Shown here one piece after another: positions 25,165-36,182 of a DNA stretch of 64,000 nt. This DNA is from Gordius sp. MW1 (lineage: Eukaryota; Nematomorpha; Gordioida; Gordea; Gordiidae): contig OZ038531.1 of NCBI GenBank assembly GCA_964036665.1, positions 496,001 through 560,000 of the forward strand. The letters run 5' to 3'. Position numbers and translations under genes: made by a program. Numbering within the stretch: position 1 is the stretch's first letter; each line of letters opens with the position of its first letter. A model generated the notes under the pieces. That model was not told the DNA's origin. It did not search any database and was given only the letters and a program-made list of their open reading frames with translations.

Positions 25165-25539
25165 GGGACTTTTTGTTGTTTAAGATATGCATCCACAAGT
25201 AAAAAACATTGGCTAGATTTGGTTTGATGCACGTAGTAGCAACCAATCTTTGCGTTTGGATTCTAACTCTTGTGCGCCAAACTGTAGAAGTGATTGAATG
25301 GTATCATCATTAAATAGCCCAACATATATCCTCAGACATAAACGCCTCGCTAGGTTAAAATAAGAAAATTATGGGTATTTTTTAGGCAATTTTTTTGACT
25401 TACTTTTTGTTTAAATTAGTTTTTTAACAAAAATTAGAAAAGTTTAACTCGCATCTTAACATTCATAGTAGCGTGAGTATAATTAGAATAATATATTTAG
25501 TACAGTCAAATTTTTTAGATAAATTTGTTGTCCTCAGAT

Positions 25540-25710
25540 TAGTGCTATGGCTGGGCCTTAGACTACGGTCGACTCTGGTCTGTTTTTAAATTTTGACTAA
25601 GTCTAGAGGTAGAATAATGAAAACAGACCAAAAAACCTTAGGTCTGTTTACGTTTGGAGGACTAAAACCAAAGGTTGACCAAACAAAACCCAGCCGTTTC
25701 TACAACACTA
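25540..25710. mobile_element. hAT-like MITE, TAGTGTTG family, inside the otopetrin pseudogene
   Basis: The ends are TAGTGCTATGGCTGGG and CCAGCCGTTTCTACAACACTA. A perfect 8-bp target duplication CCTCAGAT lies at 25532-25539 and 25711-25718. The corresponding site in the parent gene (39541-39740) carries the same element, so insertion preceded the duplication. Confidence 0.9.
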
Positions 25711-25879
25711 CCTCAGATAGAACAGAACAGAGTTTATTTTGATAATTAAGATTTATGGATTTCTGGCATATTTGTTAAACACCTATCTAACCAACTTTGA
25801 ATTACACCATTTAACTTTTTGAAGTGTCAAACATAATAGAATTAAATTTTATGCCGACAAGATTTAAGTTTGCTAGGTT

Positions 25880-26252
25880 CATGGGCGTACGCAGGTTTTG
25901 AATTAGAGGGGGGCAGTTTAAAAAAAAAAATTTCTAAAATTTTCCTGAGAGCAAAAAAAAAAAAAAAAAAAAAAAAAAGGTCTCGACTATTTAAATCCAA
26001 AATTTTTCCTTACCAAAAATTTTACTGAGAGCAAAAAAAAAAAAAAAAAAAAAGGTCTCGACTATTTGGAGGGGGGGGGAGCCACATTAGGGTGGGGCAG
26101 AGCCTAATAAGGGTGGGGCAGAGCAAAATTAGGGGGGGGGGCAAAACAAATTTTTTTTTATTCTTGAGGGTTTTTGTATTGAAAAAATCTTATTTTTAAA
26201 ATTAGGGGGGGGCAGCCGCCCCCCCCCTGCCCCCCCCCTGCGTACGCCCATG
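25880..26252. mobile_element. hAT-like element of the GGCGTACGC family interrupting pseudo-exon 7
   Basis: The ends are CATGGGCGTACGCAGG and CTGCGTACGCCCATG. A perfect 8-bp target duplication GCTAGGTT lies at 25872-25879 and 26253-26260. The interior contains a tandemly duplicated block with long A-runs (CTGAGAGC-A(n)-GGTCTCGACTATTT, twice) and long G-runs. It is absent from the parent gene exon at 39246-39420. Confidence 0.93.
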
Positions 26253-26881
26253 GCTAGGTTTTTTGTCAAAAGCGAAAAGGATATCATAATGAGTTGAATC
26301 GCATATAACGCTGGCCCATTCCTGTACCCTTGGCCTTGCACAATCGAAAACAGTCTCATATGCGCGGCCATATCTTACGTCATGTGGAAAAAAATCAAAA
26401 TAGATTTCAAGAGTAAATTTTTTAAATAATTTTAAAGTTGTATAATAGTTTGCGCTATTTGATTTTTCTTTATCAATTGGACCAAAGATTTAATTTAAAA
26501 TATGGATAGAGGTTTTTCGCTTAATAATGAATAATTCTGATTTTTCCATCTTGAAGCATTTTAAAACTTCAGGCTAATTGGTTATATATGCTTAAATTAT
26601 TTGTGTTGTGTGCCATTTGAGCATATTTAACAGGCATTATTATTTTATTGTTCTAATCATAGATCATCGAGATGCCATAGTAATATTTTTAATCTTGTTT
26701 AATATCATTTTTCACCTCTCTCCCAATAAATTAAAATCTAATAAAATAATGAGATATGTTAGATTTACTTAGAGGACATCCCAAAAAATTATACATATAC
26801 ACATATCTTACCAAATTATTTATATTTAAAAATTGCTTTTAGATGGCGCTAACTTCATTATAATGACACTAGTCCATAAAT

Positions 26882-27578
26882 CAGTGGCGTACGCAAGGGA
26901 GTGGTTTTGGGGTTCAATTCCCCCCCCCGCGGATTTCGGGGAAATTTTTTTTTATTTTCTAATATCGCATTATATAATAAAATTATGAAACAAGTGTTAC
27001 TTAATTAACTATGAGCGCTTATATTCAACAATTATTAAGTATTTTTACGCGTTAATATATTTTTCAGAATTTATAAAGCGTAAGCATTTCATATGAATTT
27101 TTCGATCAATTTGAATAAAAGAAAAGGCACAATATTTAAATTTTGTGTCAAAAAAGTTAATCATGTAGATCAAGAACCTGCTGCTGGTAAGTTTTTAAAT
27201 GAATATAGTTAGAATAATTTTAGATTTAGTTCATGTGGAACAAGGACCTGATGTTTAAAATCTAAATTTGGCTGGACAAACTCACATGGATGCTACATTA
27301 TGTATATCCATGGGCGTAGCCAGGTTTTGGATTAAGGGGAGGGGCGAAACGTTAAGAAGTTCAATTAAGGGGGGGGGGGGGGAGCATAACATAAATTTTT
27401 TTTAATTTTGAAGGATTTGCATTAAAATTTTGTTTTGTCATTTGGGGGGCGGCCCCTTCTGGCTACGCCCATGTATAGATCTTTAATCAAATTGCATAAA
27501 AAAATTTCCTATAGATTTTTTCGATATTTGAAGAAAAAATTTGAAAACCTAAAAAATAAAATCCTGCGTACGCCCCTG
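26882..27578. mobile_element. hAT-like element with 8-bp target duplication, containing a nested element
   Basis: The ends are CAGTGGCGTACGCAAGGG and CTGCGTACGCCCCTG. A perfect 8-bp target duplication CCATAAAT lies at 26874-26881 and 27579-27586; the parent gene has this 8-mer once (near 38810). It encloses a second family member at 27309-27473. Confidence 0.9.
27309..27473. mobile_element. Nested small GGCGTAGCC-family element
   Basis: The ends are CATGGGCGTAGCCAGG and GGCTACGCCCATG, with the usual G-run and AATTTT interior. It lies inside the element 26882-27578. The flanking 8-mers are only roughly alike. Confidence 0.75.
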
Positions 27579-28071
27579 CCATAAATGAAGGTATTAGAGT
27601 CAACCGAAAAAGGTTTTGTAGTTTTGTTGGAGGTATGGTAAACAAAAAAAAATGTTTTTCTTTTTTTTCTTTATATCTAAGGTATAAATCAAAGTTGCAA
27701 AAACAATTAATATTCAAATTATGACATCTAACTTGTAAACAATTGAAGGGCTAGTTTATTCTAGCTTTATTACTTTTTGATATATATTAAAAATTCAATT
27801 TTTTATTCATACAATGCAGTATCGAATTGAAAAATTACTTATTATGCCCAAGCCCGGTTAAATAATTCTACTTAAATTTTCCGAAACAGGACACCTGCTA
27901 GATATTTTTGACTTACAAACACACATCTCTTATAAAGGGGAAATATTAGTCAAATGTTATATTTAAAATTTATTTCATACAAACGCAAAGACCAATAAAG
28001 AATGAAGAAATTAATTTGTCTAGCCAAAATTGAATTAACTGAATTTTCACAATTATTTTTAAAAATTGTTA

Positions 28072-28169
28072 CATGGGCGTAGCGAGGTTTTGGATTAGGG
28101 GGGGGGGGGGCGAAAATGTTTTAAGATCAATTTTTGTATTGAAAATTTCTTTTTTTAGCTACGCCCATG
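28072..28169. mobile_element. Small GGCGTAGCC-family element at a site shared with the parent otopetrin intron
   Basis: The ends are CATGGGCGTAGCGAGG and AGCTACGCCCATG. Flanks on both sides align with the reverse complement of the flanks of the copy at 38151-38312, so this insertion is older than the inverted duplication. Confidence 0.75.
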
Positions 28170-28664
28170 AATTTTTATTTAAAGTTGTAAATTTAATTCA
28201 ACAACAAATATTATGGGCAGGATGGAAGGTTAGTTTAAAAAGCCTTTTTGTGTGGAGATGGAATCATAGACTAGATAGACTGCTCATGTCATATGTTCCT
28301 CCATTTTTATGATAACAACGGTGTATTTAAACAATGTTTTACGCTGTGCTATTTTGTTTTAACCATATTTTCCAGCACATGTAAGCCAAATTATCTATTA
28401 ACCTTTATATATTAAGATTATTATTTGCAACACTAAATATTTAATTATTTATTCCTATTTAAACATGTAGTTTACAATTAACAAATTAACTATTATGTTA
28501 TTTAATAATTAAATTTCAGAAAGAGATAGCAAAAAGACAATTTAACAGTTATATTTTGAATCTAATGTTTCTGTGTAGGTTTTTTGAAATGTTCGCTTGA
28601 TGAGATATTATACATGCAAGACAAATCTAATTCTAGCCTTTATATAACTATTCCTAAGGATAAA

Positions 28665-31600
28665 ATGGCTGAGAAAGGTATATTGACTTGTATTGAATGC
28701 ATTTCCATTTTATCATCAATTCCTAATAATTCTTTAAATTATAATTATTATTTAATTATAATTAAAAATAATTTAGGCTTATACGTACATTATCTTTAAT
28801 AACATTAAAACTAAAAACTTACTAAATAAAAAAACATAAATTTAATTATTTTAAATAAAATATTTATCCTTTAATTGGTTCTAATTGTCATGTATTGCAT
28901 GACGATTGGGTTGCGATCGTTATAAGAAATGCGGGCGGAATACGAGGAAACAGCGGGCCCTAGATCAATAATCGGCTCCGAAAAGTGGGCTAAAGACTTA
29001 AGAAGGTTACCGAAATTCTAGTATGAAATCTGACAGGCAATAAATAAAGAGCTGGTATGGGAATAAAGCAAAGATGCAGCGAATCCTTTGAATTGAAACG
29101 CTATAAATAAAAAATTGGCCCGAGAAACGTAGCATAGAACTAAAACTGTCATCAAAAGATTTTAAAATCCTTTAAAGTGAAGGGTTATCCATCATGTTCG
29201 GAAAAAAAGTCAAAGAAGCGAAAGTTCAAGGATGGGAGCAGAGCCAGAAAACTAAGGGTATAAAAGGTCCGCGTTAATCAATAAAAATCAGAACGTTTCT
29301 TTTCGAACGTTTTCCCAGACATTTTTCAAAAATCTTTTTTTTTCCCAGAACTTCTCCCGATAATCAGTTTCCGGAACAACACAATACCCAACCCCTACAA
29401 TTAGAAACCTAGTAGCATCCGAAGAATTCCCTAAAAAACTTCCCCTATCTAAAGGTATATCCCCCGCATCTTAAAGTTACCTGAAATTGTAAAGAGAGAC
29501 TCGTATTATATACGCCGTTGAACATGTTATAATTTTTTCCCCGAATTCCCTCTTTTAATCACCTATTCCGTTTTATTGAAATTTGGAATATCATATATCA
29601 TATTGGGGAACGAATAAAGTGTCTGAAAATCATAGTTTCAGGAGGGAAAATTTATAAGAGGCAAACCGTATTAAATTCTATCCTGTCTTATTATTAACAC
29701 CCTATCTTAGCCAAATTTCAGCTTCACCCGAATATGATTTTTAAAAGGCACTTGGAAAACATTTGATAATGTTGATTGCTCTTGGGACCGAGAAATCCAC
29801 CAGGTAAATTGTGATTCATACAATTCCAAACACCATTGATTTCGCTATCCCCTATGACCCCATCTCAACTTTTACACAGAGATATTTAAAGTAGTAGATA
29901 GATGGTGTGCTCCACAATGATAGCATGATAATAACTGATAGGGCCCAAAAGAATATTCAAAATATTAATAGTTATACCTACGTGACTGCAAAGCATGGGA
30001 ACAATTTAACTTGCCCTTGAGTTGTTTTTCTAAAAATAGCCAACTGATGAGCAGGAAGATGGAGATATGGCATGTGTATTTTCAGACTAACATTTTTAAA
30101 AATTATATTACTTAGCGTTATAGTATCAATCAAAAGGGCATCTAGTCAAGAATGCTTAACAGAAGAGTTAAGGCCCCAAAAGTGGTATAGGCTGCCCTCA
30201 TTCATTTAATTTGCTTAACAATCATGAGAAAAAAGTTCATAATTTTCCTCTCATTATGACGAGGGAAGGCCACATGGGCCTAGACAGCATTGGAATAAAA
30301 TGGGGGTAATATAGGGAGGGGCAAAATAATCATTTTTTGAAATAGCCATAATTTTACAAATTTCAACAAATTTTTTGATTAAGAGGAGGTCAGCCGCCCC
30401 TTCCTGCCTCCACTTGACTACGCCTATTGGCATTTATACTTAATATCAAAAGCAAGCGCTTACCCATTTTAACAAAAAGTTTAAGGATCCTATTAATATC
30501 GGTAGCAAGCGCTCATTCACTTTAACAAGAAATATAAGGATCCTATCGTTGACACAGTCAAGCTGAGAGACATGTTCTTACAAATGAGGAGACACCAATA
30601 TGAAAGCTAAAAGAGCTCTCTAAGGTCTTACATCAGCTGTGGTATTACTAAGCATGTGACCTATATACGGACATAAAATGTATATGGTATGCAAAAAATA
30701 AATTAAATGCACACAATTTATATCAATTAATCTTAAGCGTCTTATTTTTATTTATTTTTAAAAATAAATTTAAACTTTTTTCTTTTTTTTCTTAGGTATA
30801 AACAGCCTAATGGAAGATTATAAATACTTGTTCAAAGTTGTTTTAGTGGGCAATGCTGGTGTTGGCAAAACTTGTTTAGTTCGTAGATTTACACAGGTAT
30901 TTGATAAAATGTACAATTTAATTAGCTGGAACATTTGTTGAGAATGCTATAAGCTAAACAAAAATTGTAATGATACTATATCTTTAGGCTTTATTATTAA
31001 AATCTAATAAATAGTATTTGTGCTCCATAAATTTAGGTGTGAATTAATCATTCAAATTTTGTTAAGCACTTAAATTAATATTATGCTATTTTTAATTAAA
31101 AATATAAAAGTTAAGTTAGGGTGAGGAAATTATCAATTACAAAATGGGCCATTTTTATTTAGCAAATTTATAAAATATAATTTTCCAAGGTCTTTTAAAA
31201 CTTTTATAATACATAAAATTTATAGTGTAGGTATTTGTAATTTTTTTTTTTAAAAATCGAACTTCTTTCTCCTTATTTATGACTAAATAAGCATATTATT
31301 ACCTATAGCATACTTTTTTCTAATTTAAGGTGCAAAAATATCTGCAGACAATCAATTTTACTACTTTTTGTTTGGAATTTTAGATTAGGCATAATTTATT
31401 GTTATAAAAGATCATATGTTTAATATGAATGTTTTAATAGCAGAAAATTTTTCAAAGCTGTGCTTAAAGTGCCTTTATCATTTATTTATATTTAAAAACT
31501 TTTATAAGATATAGCTAATAACTTTTATATCTTTATTTCTTTATTATTAATTTAATCCAATTTCTTATCTATAAAATTATTACAATTAAAATTACAAATA

Positions 31601-34600
31601 TATTGGAGACAAATTAAGCTAATGAATTTTAGAAAGTAGTATGTTTTTTTTGTTATTACTTTAAATACAGAAATCTATAATATATTGTCCTTTTATTATT
31701 ATAAATATAATTAGGTATTAAGTCCTAATCTAAATATTTATCCTATAACAATAGAATAAACCCATATATATTTGAAAAAAAACATTTTAATACATTTTTA
31801 ACAAATGAGGGGTTTAAAGCTTTAAGAACTCTAAAAAAATCGTAGCACATTTCCTTTTCTCAATTCAACTTTATTTAACAAAAAATCTGGACCAAAAATC
31901 CACTTATGCGAGTAAATTAAATCCTTGATTTATTAAATGTCTTAAACCTAATTGCCTACACAGCATTCCATAAATATTACATTTTGACAAGGCTCCTCAA
32001 TATAAAATTTCTTTATCAAAAATGCCCATTTACTTAACCAATCATACTTATATACAAAAATCGATATTCTCAAAGGAAATAATTGATAATCGTTTTATTT
32101 CACTTATTTTTAGAACATATTATACTAAAATTTAATATTAAATTAGAAGTTTAATATTTTATTCAAACTTTTCCAAGAGGTTTTTTTTTAGTTTTTTGTA
32201 AAAGCACATTTAAACTTTTACTCAAATGCTTTCCATCTTTTCCTAGCCATTTCAAATTCGGGATTTTTTTACAATTAATTGAGAATTGTGACTAGGAAAC
32301 AAGCAAAAATAATTTTTTTTTAAAAATTGCAATACAATATCTTGTTTTTTTTTGCATAAAATATATAATGTTTCCTATTTTAAAATTAAATTATTTTTTT
32401 CCTTGGAGTCAAAATTTGAAGTTTTAGAGCTGACTATCATGTATAATATCTGTTTTTTGATATAGGGTATTTTTCCCCCCGGGCAAGGGGCAACGATTGG
32501 TGTCGATTTTATGATAAAATCCGTAACCGTAGATGGTATGAAGGTTAAAGTAAGCTAAAAAACCGACAAAAAGCATATTAAATATCAAAAATATTCTATT
32601 GAAATTTATTCATATTTTAGATAGATGATTTTTTTGCTAGTATAAATATCTTAATTTTTACTTACTAATTGTCCTTGGTAACGAAAATAATTGTTTATCT
32701 TATTGTGGAAATGTTTTTAAATCATAATCTAAACATTTTTATAATACAAATTGTCCTTTTTTATAGGAACCTTGTATTTAAATTTAGATTTGCTAAACTA
32801 TTTCGTAAAAATAGTATTTTTTTAATGTAGCAGCCTTGTTTAAAATCGCTTCAAAAGGTTCCCGCGTTTTAACAGCACATTTTTCCAACTAGCCACCCAC
32901 TCGACATTTTTTTGTCACAAATCTTATACATTCCATTTATTTTCCCCAAATTATACGATTATTTAAACTTGAAGTGAATAATTGGCCCGAGAACGGCGCT
33001 TAAAGCCCGACCTTATTTTAAAGGACCTCGGTCGGGCGGGCCCAGGCTTTTAAATTTTTGTAAGGGCTGGGCCGATTGGCTTAGAGTCCGCCCTTTGCAA
33101 ATTTCTAACCTAAACTGAATGAAGTTCAATGATTTCGCTCGGCATTCGTTTAATATTGTGGTTTTTTGCATAGTTGCAAATATGGGATACCGCGGGTCAA
33201 GAGCGATTCAGATCAATTACGCAAAGCTATTACAGAAGCGCCCAAGCACTCATCCTAGTGTACGACGTGAGCAGTAAACCCAGTTTCGATTGCTTGCAAA
33301 ATTGGCTTCAGGAAATCCAAAGTTTTGCCTCGCCCAACGTATACTCAGTCTTAGTGGGTAATGTCTAGATGTGAAAAAAGATTAAATTTATTGTTCTTTT
33401 CATAACTTGCTCCTCCTTCCACTTTTCCTAACTATTTTGAAATGTGTTTTCGTTTCTCTTTCAAGCTTATACGAATTGTTATGTTAAAATTTTTTTTTGG
33501 GGAATTCATAGTTTTCATTTCAATTTTGACAGCTTTAAAGGTTTATTTAGTGTCGTTTTCCTTGCAAAATTGTGAAATAATTTGCTCTAGTTATTGGTTC
33601 GGTTCTGGATTTTGGCGGAAATAAAATCTCAACTTAGATATTAACGTTAAATACAACAAATTAGACCGTTTTAGTTGATCGTTTACACGTGATTTCTATA
33701 CTCTACACCTTGAATGTACATCTTTGCAATAAGTTATCCAATTCGATTGCTAAATTTCATGTTTTCCGCACCATTGATTAAAGATTTTTTAAAAAATCCA
33801 GCAAGATTTGATTTAAAAGGGGATGGGGGATTTATGATAAATGTTCCTGTGGTTCTATCGTTAAAAAATATTTCTACATTTTAATGTTTATTGCACAGCA
33901 ACTTTAAATCCATTATTTATGAAAGAAACGTTTGGGTCACTCCGTTTTTTCCTTTAGTGATTGCTAACCCAATAAGTAGTTTTTTTATTGCATTTTCACT
34001 TTTAATAATGGATAATGGTAAGAGAAATCAATGGGGAAAATGTCATTCCCGGCCATATTATATATACAGTTAATTTGTTTCAAAATTTAGTTTTTTGGGT
34101 AATATTAACGCGACGTTCATTTACACAGGCAATAAAACGGATAAAACGTCGGAACGCGAAGTTAGTACTGATGAAGGTCGAGCTTTTGCCAGCGATAACG
34201 GGATGGCTTTATACTTGGAGACATCTGCCAAGGACTCCCAAAACGTGGAAAAATTATTTATCGACATTGCTCGACACCTCACAGCTCTAGGTAAGGTAGA
34301 TGTGACAAAAGGAATTGAATTGTTAAGGCGACTAGTTTGCGTTAGGCTCTTTAACTTTCACAACAAATCATTTGCCAAGTATTTTATTCAAATTGCTAAG
34401 TATTAATTTAAACTTTGTTGAAGTCGTTTAGTTAAAGAGTCATTTATCTATTGGACCATGACAATTTTAATCAGTCGATTTATCTATTTTCAATAGTCTT
34501 TCGGACGTTACCCGTTTTTGAATTTCAAACCAGATTTTACGTCAAACTTGTAGCTCGGCCTAGTGTTATAAAATCGGGTTGGGTTTTATTTGGTCGACCT

Positions 34601-35145
34601 TTGGTTTAACTAAGACTAGCGGCCGACTTTGGTTTGTTTTTCAAATTTCGACTAAGCCTAGTGGTCGACTAAGAAAAATAGACCAAAAAAATTTGGTCCG
34701 TTCCTACCAAACGAAACCCAGCCGTTTTTACAATACTAGCTCGGCCTAATGGGCAAGGCAAAAGATTCCATTATAAGCAACCCGAGTTGTGATCCAAAGT
34801 TGGACAGGACAGGACGGGACAACCGCAAATGAGCCCATAAATTGCATTGCTCTATCATTCCTAGGTCGTTCGTCCAGTCTAAGTCTCAAAGATAACCTCC
34901 CTTTAGCTCCCAATGGACGCCCAGTCGGACAGTCTACGGAGATCGCGATGCCTGCTCCCACTGGCCCCAATGCTTCTGGGGCACCTAGGGTGTCTGGTCA
35001 AGGGGGCATTATCCATTTAGGTGGCGCCGGGGGTCGGGTTAGTGTCATAAACGATGCAGAACTCGACGTTCACAAGAAACGTCACATTAGGAATGAAATA
35101 CTTTCTACGGCCTATAACACTACTAAATCCTCTTGTTGTAACTAA
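28665..35145 (+). CDS. Rab30: Rab30 small GTPase
   Basis: Predicted exons are 28665-28677 (coding part), 30796-30896, 32466-32549, 33174-33357, 34129-34290 and 34865-35145, phases consistent, about 274 residues. Motifs in order: GNAGVGKT (P-loop), the switch I run [33 protein letters not shown] (switch II), then GNKTD in place of GNKxD, and ETSAKDS (G5). MEDYKYLFK...VRRFTQ plus this switch I closely match Rab30. Rab30 acts at the Golgi and on autophagic membranes. The C-terminal tail is longer than in vertebrate Rab30 and ends SSCCN, giving a Cys-Cys pair for geranylgeranylation. The start is chosen as the ATG nearest the domain ([13 protein letters not shown]). An in-frame ATG at 28614 and an acceptor-like TGTAG at 28573-28577 allow a longer N-terminus. 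Introns are long and AT-rich; the third contains a GC-rich repeat scrap, the last contains a MITE. Confidence 0.93.
28800..30790. other. Rab30 first intron: repeat debris
   Basis: This long intron contains a degenerate GC-richer block (28900-29100), a small GGCGTAGCC-type element (30273-30429), and a two-copy imperfect tandem repeat at about 30450-30545 whose shared parts are AGCAAGCGCT and AAGGATCCTAT. No exon is recognised. Confidence 0.5.
30273..30429. mobile_element. Degenerate GGCGTAGCC-family element
   Basis: The left end is CATGGGCCTAGACAGC. The interior GGGAGGGGCAAAATAATC and CAGCCGCCCCTTCCTGCC match other copies. The right end is TGACTACGCCTATTG. Confidence 0.65.
32990..33080. repeat. 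GC-rich GGGCCGGG-type repeat scrap in Rab30 intron 3
   Basis: The block has GGTCGGGCGGGCCCAGGC and GGGCTGGGCCGATTGG in otherwise AT-rich intron DNA. It is similar in style to blocks near 3712, 4060, 11850, 15470 and 37865. Confidence 0.5.
34561..34738. mobile_element. hAT-like MITE, TAGTGTTG family, in the last Rab30 intron
   Basis: 178 bp from TAGTGTTATAAAATCGGG to CCGTTTTTACAATACTA, with a perfect 8-bp target duplication GCTCGGCC (34553-34560 and 34739-34746). It ends 126 bp before the final Rab30 exon. Confidence 0.92.
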
Positions 35146-36182
35146 AACACTGCACCCCTTCCTCCTTCGTGTGATATAAAGCTCCCCTCCCCCCCCCCCC
35201 CCATTGCTTTAAGACCTCCACCTGTTTTTCCACAATGTTTACCTATTCATACTATTTTACCTTTTAATACACCTACTTATAGTTTAACCCATCGGACACC
35301 TAGTAGGTTGAGCAGTTGGTTTGATATAATGAAATAACGTATAAAATTTAAGTTATCGCCTTCTACACTTTGTAATTTATCAAAAACATACCTTAGCAAT
35401 GCTTGAATTAATGAAATCCGAAGAGTGTTAATAACAAACTTGTTAGCTAAAATTTGCTTGAATTTGACCTGAAATTTTTTCTGTTTTTTAACTATATTGA
35501 CCAAGCTTACTTCCAAGTAACATCGTGTAGCAGCTAGCTTTTGCCCAAAATTTACTCAATTTAGATGAATTGGTCACACTTTTTAAGTATATAGCCTTCG
35601 ATGTTCCATGACATATATGCGTTCTTCCACGCGCGTTTTAGTACTTTTATATAAGTCTATCGCATCTTTTTTCGTAGACACATTAATGGTGTCCCTATTT
35701 ATTATTTATATTTACAAGGCACTTTTAATCGTTCATTTTTAATATTGTCGTCGATCAAACTTTACTCATCACCGTACGTTTCGTGTTATTGTGCACAATA
35801 AATAACATTTCATTTTTATTGAATTTTTAAATTATAAGATGTTTTTTAAAGTTTATATTGTTATGAATTTTTTTGTTATTGTTAAAAGATTTTTTTAACT
35901 TTTCTCGTGTAATATATATATATCCCTTTTATTACTTTTAAAGGTAATTAAAAATAGTGTGTGTAGCTATATATAAATAAATGTCACAAAAACATGCATA
36001 ACATTCTAGCAATTTGGATGGACGCATTTTACTTAAGTTTAAAACTATATTGCATTTTGTGATGATGACTAGAATACAATGGGATATTTTATATATATAA
36101 CAACGTCGATTCGCATAAGGGGGGAAAGGGTCATATAAAATCAGCTGTTCATTCGGACGTGCCCAAATGGTCGTGGAATGGT
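35146..36182. other. Convergent 3' region between Rab30 and otopetrin A
   Basis: Contains both 3' UTRs, a poly-C run (35188-35202) shortly after the Rab30 stop, and AATAAA-like signals near 35798. No gene recognised; the minus-strand open frame 35938-36378 overlaps the otopetrin last exon in another frame. Confidence 0.5.

Larger units (their letters stand above)
25165..28245 (+). pseudogene. Inverted partial copy of the otopetrin gene (exons 6-7 plus intron)
   Basis: This block matches, in reverse orientation, the 38030-40080 segment of the otopetrin gene at 36183-44430. Exon 6 is represented at about 25188-25375 (GLMHVVATNLCVW is intact), but the frame has in-frame stops, including one five codons into the exon and one after WYHH. 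Exon 7 is represented at 26253-26390, where a TGA follows the I-M-S codons and a 6-bp insertion (TGGCCT) separates LYP from CTIE. A transposon also splits exon 7. The following intron is colinear to about 28240. No other otopetrin exons are attached, so no product is expected. It ends about 420 bp before the Rab30 start. Confidence 0.9.

Noticed and set aside
25946-26066. Possible CRISPR-like direct repeat with long A-runs
   Set aside because: Only two units, inside a hAT-like element in animal DNA; it is a local duplication.
26129-26371. Minus-strand 80-residue open frame
   Set aside because: It is antisense to pseudo-exon 7 of the otopetrin copy and runs through a transposon end.
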